From positions 1,674,001 through 1,738,000 of the forward strand of contig JASFAU010000001.1 in assembly GCA_039704465.1 (NCBI GenBank): 64,000 nucleotides of DNA, given 5' to 3'. A program made the position numbers and the translations under genes. The notes under the pieces were generated by a model. It searched no databases. It saw only the letters and a program-made list of their open reading frames with translations, and had not been told where the DNA came from. Within the stretch, counting starts at the first letter, position 1, and every line of letters begins with the position of its first letter. The stretch is from Plasmodiophora brassicae. Lineage: Eukaryota > Endomyxa > Phytomyxea > Plasmodiophorida > Plasmodiophoridae. Below, one piece after another: positions 54,793 to 64,000 of this stretch.

Positions 54793-56934
54793 ATGGCAGC
54801 CGTGGCCATGCCGGACGGCCCAGCAGCGGCGGCGGCGAACGGCGCCGGCGACGACGACAACGAGCTCGTCCTGCCCGATATCCAGAACGTCATCGTCCCC
54901 CCGCCTGATTTGCGACGTAGGATGCTGGCCGGTTCGTTCACCCATGCGACTGATTGACCCGACCGTTGTACAGCCATCATCGAGAAGACTGCGGCGTATG
55001 TCGCGAAGCACGGCACCGCGTTCGAGGCGGTTATCCTGTCGAAGCAGCAGAATGACAGAAGGTTCGATTTCCTGCATCCCGATAACCCGTACCACGCGTA
55101 CTACAAGTCGAAGCTCGTGCATCTCCTGTTGCCCGAGGAGGAACAGAAGCGATTAGCAGCGGAAGCCGCCCAGGCCGCTGAGAGGGAGGCCGCCGAGGCT
55201 GCCGCTCTCGAACAGCAACGCGAGCAGCAGCGTCGTGAGGCGACGCAGGCGGCGCCAAAGAAGGCCCTAACGTTCTCGGAGCGCTTGAAGCTGGACATTG
55301 CCCGTTCGAACCAGGCGAACATCATCCCGACGAGTTCGGCCCCTGAAGAGCTGTGTATCCCGCGCTTGCCCTACGAGATGTCGCAACTCGACCTCGACAT
55401 CGTTCGGCTTGCGGGTCGTTACGTCGCCAGTCAGGGCAAGACGTTCCTGAATGCTCTGCTGACGCGCGAGGCACGTAACGCCCAGTTTGACTTCCTGAGG
55501 CCATCGCACCCGTGCTATGCGCTGTTCCAGGGCATGGTCGAAGCGTACGAGTCGATCATGGATGCGGAGAAGCGGGCGTCGCGTCTGGCCAAAGCTGAGG
55601 CCGAATTGAACGACCCGTCGATCGTGCAGGAGGAGATCCTGGGACGGATCGAGTACGAACGCATCCAGGAACGACTGTCGGGCGAACGGGAAATGGAGGA
55701 CGAGGCTGAACGTGTCGCCATCGGTTCAATCGACTGGCACGACTTTGTCGTTCTTCGAACCGTGGACTTCACCGAGGACGAGAACACGTTCCTGCCGGCA
55801 CCGTTCCACACGATCGAGGAGATCAACCGTGCGCTGGACGCGCAGGATCGACTCGCCGCCAATCAGGCGTCGGCCATGGAGCGCGACACGGAAATGGATA
55901 TGGAGATGGAACCGATCGACGATGATACGCGCGCTTCTGCTGGACGACCGGCCGCAGAGAAGCAGGCGGATCGTGCGATCCAGTTCCAGAAGTGCCCGAA
56001 TTGTAGCGAGCTCGTTCGGGCGACTGAGCTGTCGGAGCACGTCCGCATCTGCTTGCTGGACCCGCGCTGGAAGGACCAGAAGCAGGCCAGTGCCCAGAAG
56101 CATCGTGACAGTAACCTGCTGAGCGGTCGCGAGATCAGTGAGCACCTCAGCGAATTGGCTCGTCGGCGACAGGACATTTTCACGACGAAACCTGCCGAAC
56201 CTGAACCAGCTGTGGAGCAGTTCCAACAGCAGCGGCAGCAGCAACAACAACAACAACAGCAGGCTCCTCCAGTTCAGGATCAGCATTCTGCTCAAGCTCC
56301 TGCTGTTCCGTCAGCGGCCCCACCTCAGCCATGGGGCTGGGATCATCAAGCGTCCATGATGGCAGCTCCGATGGGATACCCGATGCCGCCTCAAGGAATG
56401 CATGGATACCCGCCGGCACCACCACCACAATTCGCCGCGCCTCCTGGGTTCCCTCCTATGCCGATGCACGTTCCTCCTCCGATGCCTCCTCACATGATGC
56501 CTCCGATGCCAATGATGCCGCCACCTGGGCAGATGCATCCACCTGGTCCAATGCCGCCACATCCCAGACCTGCAGGTGCCCCAGGAGCACCACCGGCTAA
56601 GAAGGCGCGCGGACCCGAAGCCATGTCAGCTGACGAATTCGCCAGAGCGAACCCTGGCCCCGTCTCCCTCACTGTTCAGCTCCCGAAGGCCGACGACCCG
56701 AACGAATGGAACCTGTCCGGTCAGACCGTTCCGCTGTCGCTTCCTGTGCTGTCGACCACGCTGCAGGTCAAGCAGGCTCTAAGCGAGCGTTTGAAGGGGC
56801 TTGCCGCCAACAAGATGAAGTTGCAATTGCCCGACGGACGCTGGCTCAAGGACAGCGAGTCGCTCGCCTTCTACAACGTTCGCTCGAATACGACCTTGAC
56901 GTTCGAGCTGAAGGAGCGCGGCCGTAAGAAGTAA
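54793..56934 (+). CDS. SF3A1: SF3A1 (Prp21), U2 snRNP splicing factor subunit
   Basis: Exon 1 is 54793-54916, a 57-nt intron (54917-54973) restores VIVPPPDLRPIIEKTAAYVA, and exon 2 runs 54974-56934. Domains in order: SURP1 (FDFLHPDNPYHAYYKSKL), an Ala/Glu/Gln-rich helix, SURP2 (QFDFLRPSHPCYALFQGMV), the PRP21-like core (DWHDFVVLRTVDFTEDE), a C2H2-type motif (KCPNCSELVRATELSEHVRI), a polyglutamine run, a Pro/Met-rich tract, and a C-terminal ubiquitin-like domain (LQLPDGRWLKDSESLAFYNV) ending RGRKK. This is the complete animal/plant-type architecture; yeast Prp21 is shorter. It acts in branch-site recognition by the U2 snRNP with SF3A2 and SF3A3. Upstream in-frame ATGs exist, but the 54793 start is closest to conserved sequence. 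Confidence 0.96.
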
Positions 56935-57158
56935 ACGCGTCTCCCATTATAATTCTGCAACGATTGCGTTCAACGGTCGCCTGTCTGGCTGCGTATGGTG
57001 CTCAGGGCCGTTGTCCAGGCGAGGCCCGCGCCGCCGTCGAGCAAGGCGGTGATTCGCCAGACTTGCGAGGTGACCAGCGGCGACACCGAACGACAATCGG
57101 CTGCCAGTGGCAGAATGTCTTGCCAGATGTCCACCCAGGGACGGAGACCTGCAGCGGG

Positions 57159-58343
57159 TCAGTGATCGGCAGGCATCAGCGAACCGTTGGGCCGACCAGG
57201 AATGTACGAGATCAGTGAGCTGAGAGCTTCACAAACCGGGTACTCTTCCATCTGGGAACGCATGCCGATCAATTGTTCGATGCACCGGCAGAGGTAGGCC
57301 GAGTTCTGGGACAGGATCAGCCAGTCGCGGTCGGATCCTGTTCGTTCAGGGCGGAACACAGACAGGAGTTCGGCGCAGCACAGCGAAAGGAGCACGTCGG
57401 TCAGACACCCGCGTTTGCCGAGCGCCACGATAAACGAATGCAACTGGAGTCGAACATCTGCACCACAGTTATATTGATAGGCGATGGAGCCGCAACCGGC
57501 ATTGAGCGTACCACGAAGAGGCGACGATCCAGCTACGATCCCTGGCGAAGTGCTCTCCTTGAACGAGTCAAGTTTCAGGCAATCGAACGTCACCATTTGG
57601 GCGACCATCTCCGTGAGCGCCCGCATGAACCGTTCGGCGAGGACAGGCGACGGTGCTCCACATTCGCACGCTGCTACAAGTGAATCTGTGTGGCCATGGT
57701 CAACCGTTGGTGACGTCATTGCCGGACCGCCGGCAAACAGGATCCAGCCGAACCTGCAATCCAGCCGGCCGCATCGTGGACGTCTTGCGGCCGTTGCAGC
57801 ACATTCGCATCCGATATCGATAGGACGACATCGGTAGCGATTCGCAGCATGACGTCGCCTGTAAGGGGTCGGTTATTGGTGGCCCGTACGTAACGTACGA
57901 CCCAACATTGGATACATTCCTGATCGGTGCTGTGGATCTCGGCACTCGTTGACATACCGCTGGATGACGTCGGTCTGGACGATGGCGCCCGCGTGTCGCA
58001 TGTAGATGTTGATCATGTCGACAGGCGCGGGCGACCCGCGTGCCTCGCGATTCGCTTCCATCGCCGACAGTTCCTGCTGAAGCGCCTCGTTCTCTGCACG
58101 CGATCGTCAATCGTGGACCGCTGCCTGGCGTTTGCACCGCACAGTACGTTTCGTGACCCGCTCGAGCTGGTCGCGTAAGGCGCCCACCTCGAGTCGCCCA
58201 TCCTGTTCGGGCTCGGGACGCGCGTGTCGTACGGCGGCGAGTGCAATGGCAAACGTCAGGTCGTCCATCGATGGTAATGTCCAAGTTAGGCTCTCTCTCG
58301 CAGATTCCTCCCCCAGCGCGGTCTCTTCTGGAACCGCCATCAT
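57159..58343 (-). CDS. MEI4: MEI4-like meiotic double-strand-break factor
   Basis: ATG 58343 (MMAVPEETALGEESARESLT). Short introns join ERVTK to QNEALQQELSAMEANR, VIQR to GDVMLRIATDVVLSISDANV, and GWIA to DSLVAACECGAPSPVLAERF; stop at 57159. Resemblance to MEI4, from memory of the family: an N-terminal FAIALAAVRHARPEPEQDG helix, then a coiled coil, a middle alpha-helical region, and near the C-terminus RLQLHSFIVALGKRGCLTDV with LLSLCCAELLSVFRP and NSAYLCRCIEQLIG, in the order seen in animal MEI4. The length of ~320 residues is slightly short. MEI4 works with REC114 to license SPO11 cutting. The call rests on motif spacing, not an alignment. Confidence 0.5.
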
Positions 58344-58400
58344 TATGAAACCGAATACGTTTATCTGAATATTCTAACGGCGGCAAACGACCCTGCGAGA

Positions 58401-59891
58401 TCATTGCGTTTGCAGGACGGGTTCGACACAGCGGAGGAACCCGCGCTGGAACGCCTCGTCCGAGAACGTGTGCGCTCGACGGCGGCCGCGTTCGCGAAGA
58501 CCGACTTGCTCGTCCCCGCCGTCCAGGAGGCGTCGCAGAACGTCAACGAGAACGTCCGCAAAGGCATCGCTGGAATCGTCAGCCAGATAGCCAACGGCGT
58601 CGGGCCCCGAACTGGGCACGATGATGTCCGATCGCGGCCCGCCCGAATTATGTGCCACAGCGACTAGCCCGGCGGCCATGTACTCGACGACACCGATGCC
58701 AAAGTGCTCGTTCCACATCGTATGCAGCCCGATGAACGATTCTGCCAGTAGAGACACGAGCGTGTCGAAGCTCGCATTCGTGTGCACGTCAATCGAACTC
58801 CTGATCCCCAGATCGTCCGCCTTCTTCAGCAACAGGTCAACCCGCTGTTGGTCAGCGGCGTTACGAACGCCGCCAACCAGGACCAGACGAATTTCCTGTC
58901 GATGTGCAGGCAGCGCGCGAAGAACGCGATGTAGGGCATCGAGTTGCATCTCGTGGTTCTTCTCGGGGCGGAATTGGGCAACGCTCACGATCCACGGCCG
59001 ACGTTTACCCAATGGCAACGCACTCAGCGCCTTTGTGTCGCATGGCGGATACACGATCGTGCACCGGCCCGGGCAGCCCCATATCTGAGCAATATGATCG
59101 CGGGTCCACGCTGAGTTCACCATGATCGCATCTGCCGAGCGACCGACGAACCCGTAGAGCATCGCGAACGCTCTATAGTACGTCAGCTTGGCGGCGCTGC
59201 CGGCCGAACTCGCAGCGATTCGTGCATTGTTATTGTACGCCGCTCGTCGCGACCGGACAGCGTCGAGCATGTCGGTGCTGATCGTCGGGTAGTGTGTGTA
59301 CGTGATGACAGCGCATCGGAAGATGTGTCGCGCCAACGGGTAGGTGAACGCGAACCCGGTCGTATCGATGAAGGTCCCGGGACGATGCCGGACCAGGCAT
59401 TCGAAGGCGAGAACGACGGAGCCAAGGCTTTGCAGGAAAAGGGTGAGGACAGGGTAGATGGACGGATCGATAAGCTTCCAGCCTCGAACGGGAACGAACG
59501 TGATGCGGGATAACGGGTCCAGGCCGAAGCATCGTTGCGCCTGGGCGAGGATCCGGTCCGCGGTCGTCGTGTGGTCGTCGGCACAGTAGATCGTGATCGA
59601 AATCGACGACGAATACTGCGCCTGCAGCGCTTTGATACAGTGCCAGAGGACGCGCTCGCCGCCGCCGGCCCCCGCACTGCCCCCCACGCGCCGACGTCAG
59701 CAACCGGCTCCGGATCGCACGACGCAGGCACGCACGTACCAGAACGGATGGAAGAACGCGACATCATGCCTGGGTCGGCGTGGCGCCTCCCATCGCAGCC
59801 AGATGACGGCGCTGATCAGCGCGCCCGCAATCAGGAACAGAATCGACATTCGGCGTTGGCCGACGCCGGAAAAAATGACGCCGCCCTTCAT
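58401..59891 (-). CDS. ALG11: ALG11, GDP-Man:Man3GlcNAc2-PP-dolichol alpha-1,2-mannosyltransferase
   Basis: Exon 1 is 59740-59891 (MKGGVIFSGVGQRRMSILFL), with an N-terminal membrane helix. A 63-nt intron (59677-59739) joins VAFFHPF to CAGAGGGERVLWHCIKALQA, the glycine-rich motif that opens the GT-B fold. Exon 2 continues to 58401. Family marks: GWKLIDPSIYPVLTLFLQSL, CAVITYTHYPTISTDML, MVNSAWTRDHIAQIWG, YPPCDTKAL, SVAQFRPEKNH, and the donor site MWNEHFGIGVVEYMAAGLVA. Length ~475, close to yeast and human. The enzyme adds two mannoses on the cytosolic face of the ER in N-glycan precursor assembly. Confidence 0.95.
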
Positions 59892-60020
59892 CACCTCAAT
59901 TAATACCGCTCGTTAGAAACAGGAAGCCGCTCCTTCACTATTGTTTACAGCTGTTATACAAACGTGTAGTACGCTAGCGTGTGTATTACTCATTGGGCTT
60001 AAAATGTATGTTAATCTAGT

Positions 60021-61984
60021 CTAGTACGCTGTCCCGTCAATCGTGACGTTCAGTTGCCGGGTCTGCACCCTCCAGAGCTTGACGCGCAGAGCTCGATAGA
60101 TCTTCTGGTGGTCGTCCGACGAGAACAGGAGCTTGGACGGGTCCGTGATCCATGGGACGGACAGCGTGTTCGGATACGTGCACGACGTGAACACCAGCGA
60201 GAGCATCTTCGCGACCAGCGGTCGGGCGAGGAGCGTTGTGAACGTGTCCAGCACGGTAGCCCGAACGTTTACTCCAAAGAAGTTTGCCGGCAGCCGGGAA
60301 TGGAAAAGATGCAGTGAATCGTGGTCAAGGCGGAAGTCGAACGTGATCGCTGGCACGGCATCGAATTGCAAGGTTGCGTACGACCGGTGCATCAGTAGAG
60401 GGTGGATCGTTTGCACAGTCGCTGGGCCGCGCATAGCAATGTTCGACACCTGCTCTGATATGTTAACCCGTGGGAACGTCGTGATACGAAGCGGCGACTA
60501 CCTCGAATTCCATGTACGACACGCCATTAAAGCCATCCAGGCCTAGACGCATGCAGAAATTGGGAATTTCCCAATCGAACCACGTCTTGTAAGTGAACGG
60601 GCGAGGGTCCTGGAAGGGCAGCAAGCGGACAGCAAGTACGTCCCTGATTGTGCGACAAATTAGCATTGCACATGGAATAACGGTGCAACCATGGGCGTAT
60701 CTTACTCCGAGGAACGGATGCCAAGATCCAGTGAACGTAGAACGGGTTTAACGCCAAGGAATTCCTCTTGACAGATGGCAACAATCGTTTTCCGAACCAT
60801 GTGCATCGAGCTATCGTCCAAGGCGAACGTGTACATGAACTTCTGATAGAGTGCCGTCCACGATGCGAGACTCCTCTCGCGCTGCTCCCGCGATAGGCTC
60901 TCAAAAGCCTCGGGCACATGCATAGTGCCATCAGCACCTCGCGCATACCCCTTTGGGACGTGCTTGAAAGCCCGTTCTTGATCAGTACGAATCCGCTGCC
61001 GAATGACGTCTTCACCTTGGTGCTGATCATTGTTAAGGTGCGTCGCTGCGACGAACTTGACCCTCTGGTACCGGTCGTCTTCGCTGACCTACATGCAGCA
61101 CGCTTAGTAAGTTGTCGAGTTCATCATCATCATGAGGCTAAAAAACTGAAACCGACCTGGTTGACCATTTCCAGAAGTCTAAGTTTGGATTCCAGAGCAG
61201 GCAACCGTGCGATAGGCTTGACGGTCCCAGGATACATGCGCCCGAGCAGATTCATGAACGACCGTTGCATTCGGGAACGATGCTGGCCATCGAATGCAAG
61301 CGCGTCGATGGACTTGAACTGGACGCCAACATCGTGAATGTCCTTCGGGATTACTAGCGTCACCCTTGACTTGCTACCGACATTCTCGAATGACCCGCGG
61401 AGTCCCAGGACCTCGACATCTGCTTTCGCAAATGGAACATTAACTTCACCGTCGAACTCGAACGAATCGTCTTTGTGCCCGACCAGGTTGAGGACGAACG
61501 GCGCGACAGTGTTGATCTGGGCGGGGCCCATCGATTTAGGCTTGATTTCGAATGTGTGAACCCGCGACCTGGGGACCCCGTACTTGGACAGCATCCCGTT
61601 AATCACCGTCTGGACTTCGTCACCCGACTTCCAGTCGTAGAGCGCGGTCTGGAGGATCGACTGTCCGAACTCTGCTGATGCGGACAGTGCCTGCAGCTGC
61701 TGCTGATCGGTCATTTGGGATGCGGGCATCAGCGGTCGGTGTGGTTGCGCAATAGGCTCCAGGAACAGAACCGCCCAGGTCAACGATATGATGAACAGCG
61801 TGAGGCAAACGGCGAAGACCCATGCGACCCCGAGAAGAACGTGTACGCCCAGTTGCAGGTACAGGCGACGGCATGATGCCCCCTCGCACAACAGGTCTAC
61901 GTCGACGGCGTTACGCGGCTTGCTGTCGACGCGTATAGTGACTAGCCCCGGACATGGCAACGTCACCGATCGCCTGAGAGTCAT
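60021..61984 (-). CDS. single-pass membrane protein, paralogue B of a two-member family
   Basis: ATG 61984 (MTLRRSVTLPCPGLVTIRVD). One transmembrane helix (VLLGVAWVFAVCLTLFIISL) is followed by MTDQQQLQALSASAEFGQSI and SGDEVQTVINGM, closely matching REQQLQAM and TGEEIRICLNNL of paralogue A at 48854-50846. Next come VAPFVLNLVGHKDDSFEFDG and SRVTLVIPKDIHDVGVQFKS. After introns near 61140-61020 and 60700-60450, further exons carry MYTFALDDSSMHMVRKTIVA and FDFRLDHDSLHLFHSRLP...LSVPWITDPSKLLFSSDDHQ, with the stop at 60021 after VTIDGTAY. The repeated beta-rich units probably form lumenal or extracellular modules. Function unknown. Confidence 0.7.
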
Positions 61985-62299
61985 GCGACGACGTATCCAC
62001 CGCGGAAATCTTCACTGCCGTTTCCCCTAGTGCAGGTGCCCCTCTCAAGTCCGCACGGACGACGTACCCCGTTGTTTGGGGGCCGACAGGGGCACATGCA
62101 CGGCCATGCCGTGGCGGAGTTCGCACCACGCGACCACGCTCGCGTCAACGCAAAACGATGACGCAAACAAGCCGCCAGAACTCCTTTTGCAGTGCCGGGG
62201 ACGCGGTTCAAACGAACAGACCCGATTGCGTCGTCGTTATGAAGCGGCACATGATCGTTTGGGGTACGGTACGCGATATGACATATAGGTTTGTCAGCC
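61985..62299. promoter_or_regulatory. divergent intergenic region
   Basis: 315 nt between outward-facing starts of paralogue B and the right-edge membrane protein. It includes the AT-rich GATATGACATATAGG just before the plus-strand ATG. No known motif. Confidence 0.35.
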
Positions 62300-64000
62300 A
62301 TGCTTCCTGAGCGCGCCGGCAATGGAACATCGGTGCCGGTCGCGATCGGGCCCAGCTCTGTTCAGGCCGACTCGGACGACGTTGAGCTGGACAGCTTCGG
62401 GCTCGGCGTCGCAGCCTTCGCGTTAAAATCGATTCAGAGACGGCCGCTGCAGAGCCAACAGACGGCTAAGCTTGGGGGACGGTCGCCTCCCGTTTCGGCC
62501 ACAACTTTAACAGCTCAGCATTCGCTGACAGATATCAGGAAGGTTGTATGTGCGTTGAATTTTCTCGATGAGATGGGAATATGGGATTTCCTGGCGACGT
62601 TTGCACCTCCGTCTGAGCGAGCCACCGAAGTCGCATCGGCGCCCAGCCACAACGAGGCGAGCCCTCATCGACGGCACTGTCGAACCGCTTCAGCGCTCAG
62701 TGCCGCTGGGAAGCTGATATCATCGTCAACACCGACGCCGATGGGCGCTGGATCGCCAGTACCCGCCAATTCTAATATGCTCTTCAAAGCGTTGTATCAG
62801 GCTCGACTTTATGAGCGAGCACAACGCAGGAGGATTCGGAATGCCGACTTCTCATGCTTGGATTTGAAATCCGTGTTCACGCAGCAGTGGATGTCCAGCG
62901 AAAAAGAAGCATGCAATGCCCAGTTTCGAATGTTCTTCGACAAATTCCAAACGTCTGTTCGAAACTCTTCAAATGCCAATCTGCTGGCGACGGTCTGTCA
63001 GGGAACTACGCCGAACCGAGATGAACAGCAGAAGTATCAGCGCATGTGCACCTTTCTGTTCCGGAGGCCAGATGCAATGATGCGCTCGTATGGTGCTGAT
63101 GTTTGCTTGTTGCTCTCCCAAACCGCGAACACCATCATGCTGATGCGTGACCTTGAAGTGCAACCGAATTCTGCAGTTGGGGAAGGGTTCCTCAACAAGA
63201 TTGACAACCTTCTGGCTGTCATGCTCTACAGAAGGCCGTCCCTGATGACGGGGAACCATCATCGTCGGAAGTCTCAGAAGCTCAATGCTTACGCTGGGAT
63301 TACCCTACCACACATCATCCCACATCCCGGCACTCGGCAACCACTGCCCACTCCTACCTCAATTTCAATCACGGCCACGATATATGTGTTAACTGTGGTC
63401 GTTGTTCTTGTCGCGTTGGCAGGCATTGGAGGGTTATCTTTCTCGTGTTCGGATGCATTCTTTAAATCTTTGCAAGGAACCTCGCAGGTTTCCACTAATG
63501 CTATGCAGAGGGTTGCTCGAGAAGCTGTGGCTGGTGCTATAATTGATCAGCAAATAGCAGCACAAACTACTTCTGCCTTGTTGGCTGGGTATGGCGACGC
63601 CCTGGCTGCATCGATGTTGACCAGTCAAGCGTCCACGTTTCCGAACGCTGCGCGAACCATGGCGTTCGAAGATGGAAGATACTTGTTTGCTGGAGACTCT
63701 GATTGGTCAACCGGCCAGGTTGCTGCACGTATGGATGGCACTGCTCTTTTGATGGGGTGTTTGCTTAACGCAACTAGTTCGGGACCGACGAGAGCAATTT
63801 GGTCCCCCTCCATTATTGCTGTAATACCCAACGGTCGTTCCGAAGCCAGTGAGTACGGCATATCAGTGGCGTCACCTTGGAAGAGTGTCCAAAACTATTC
63901 CAACGCGAGTCGCATGACTGGTTGCGTGCGTGTCGACGTTCCGCTGTCTCTCGTATCGTCCTCGCTTCTCGCAGCTAGCGACAACCGACGTACGGGCGAT
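62300..64000 (+). CDS. large membrane protein with cytosolic N-terminus and start of an extracellular domain, possibly receptor-like; 3' end off the window
   Basis: ATG 62300 opens a frame with no stop for all 567 codons to the right edge. Residues 1-350 are hydrophilic, without a signal peptide (MLPERAGNGTSVPVAIGPSS, DIRKVVCALNFLDEMGIWDF, RAQRRRIRNADFSCLDLKS). A strong transmembrane helix follows at about 352-380 (ATIYVLTVVVVLVALAGIGG). The part after it looks extracellular, with glycosylation-type sites and two cysteines (AFEDGRYLFAGDSDWSTG, EYGISVASPWKSVQNYSNAS, TGCVRVDVPLSLVSSSLL). This layout, a cytosolic N-region, one helix and then a Cache/PAS-sized sensor, is seen in receptor cyclases and kinases with a second helix further on. 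That is inference; the output domain is outside the window. No intron so far. Confidence 0.6.
   Translation, partial: MLPERAGNGTSVPVAIGPSSVQADSDDVELDSFGLGVAAFALKSIQRRPLQSQQTAKLGGRSPPVSATTLTAQHSLTDIRKVVCALNFLDEMGIWDFLATFAPPSERATEVASAPSHNEASPHRRHCRTASALSAAGKLISSSTPTPMGAGSPVPANSNMLFKALYQARLYERAQRRRIRNADFSCLDLKSVFTQQWMSSEKEACNAQFRMFFDKFQTSVRNSSNANLLATVCQGTTPNRDEQQKYQRMCTFLFRRPDAMMRSYGADVCLLLSQTANTIMLMRDLEVQPNSAVGEGFLNKIDNLLAVMLYRRPSLMTGNHHRRKSQKLNAYAGITLPHIIPHPGTRQPLPTPTSISITATIYVLTVVVVLVALAGIGGLSFSCSDAFFKSLQGTSQVSTNAMQRVAREAVAGAIIDQQIAAQTTSALLAGYGDALAASMLTSQASTFPNAARTMAFEDGRYLFAGDSDWSTGQVAARMDGTALLMGCLLNATSSGPTRAIWSPSIIAVIPNGRSEASEYGISVASPWKSVQNYSNASRMTGCVRVDVPLSLVSSSLLAASDNRRTGD

Noticed and set aside
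1..64000. tRNA, rRNA, transposase or viral genes
   Set aside because: I scanned for cloverleaf arms, conserved rRNA blocks, transposase or reverse-transcriptase motifs and found none that stood; a dedicated search could still find small RNAs.

Overview
This is nuclear DNA from a eukaryotic microbe with a compact genome. Single-copy eukaryotic genes sit close together on both strands. They are cut by many very short introns: those I could place exactly run about 50-63 nt, mostly GT-AG, often with a CTAAC/CTAAT-like branch site near the 3' end. No operons, Shine-Dalgarno sites, CRISPR arrays or insertion sequences were seen. The gene set (an LSm11-like U7 snRNP protein, METTL16, UBR7, RAD9, MEI4-like, kinesin-14, VTT and TAPT1 membrane proteins, a 37-residue-repeat organelle-type protein) argues against a fungus and for a protist. 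A plasmodiophorid-like rhizarian would fit the short introns and gene density, but that is inference; nothing here proves the species.

Layout, left part. 1-7210 (-): 5' two thirds of a giant SPRY/UBA-containing protein that runs off the left edge. 7749-8836 (+): weakly supported secreted or membrane gene. 8917-10590 (-): TAPT1 family. 10928-16171 (+): DENN protein with several (F-)BAR-like coiled-coil modules. 16217-18556 (-): F-box/LRR. 18760-19122 (-): lipid-anchored glutaredoxin-like protein with an altered active site. 19215-20308 (-): VTT-domain membrane protein. 20394-20781 (-): URM1. 21414-22541 (+): divergent actin. 22694-23021 (-): ZNF706-like. 23317-24746 (-): J-domain protein. 24864-26975 (+): PPR protein. 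27444-30447 (-): protein made of 22 repeats of 37 residues.

Right part. 30716-34632 (-): kinesin-14. 34757-35917 (-): FAD oxidoreductase. 36175-37481 (+): Kelch. 37600-38991 (+): RAD9. 39769-41041 (+): UBR7. 41100-43300: a rearranged locus with a near-perfect 0.42-kb inverted duplication and two unrecognised genes. 43392-44275 (-): unrecognised gene. 44468-46396 (+): LRRC40. 46565-48039 (+): METTL16. 48076-48694 (-): LSm11. 48854-50846 (-) and 60021-61984 (-): two paralogous one-pass membrane proteins. 51180-53823 (+): DUF229 sulfatase-like. 54096-54567 (+): small gene. 54793-56934 (+): SF3A1. 57159-58343 (-): MEI4-like. 58401-59891 (-): ALG11. 62300 to beyond the right edge (+): a membrane protein, possibly a receptor.

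The genes are mostly independent housekeeping functions. Loose themes are RNA processing (SF3A1, METTL16, LSm11, URM1), genome maintenance and meiosis (RAD9, MEI4-like), ER/Golgi membranes (TAPT1, VTT, ALG11, DENN) and the cytoskeleton (actin, kinesin-14). The most unusual items are the inverted duplication at 42.1-43.1 kb, the DENN/BAR-like fusion, the SGAC glutaredoxin-like protein with a myristoylation signal, the 22-repeat array and the LSm11 homologue.
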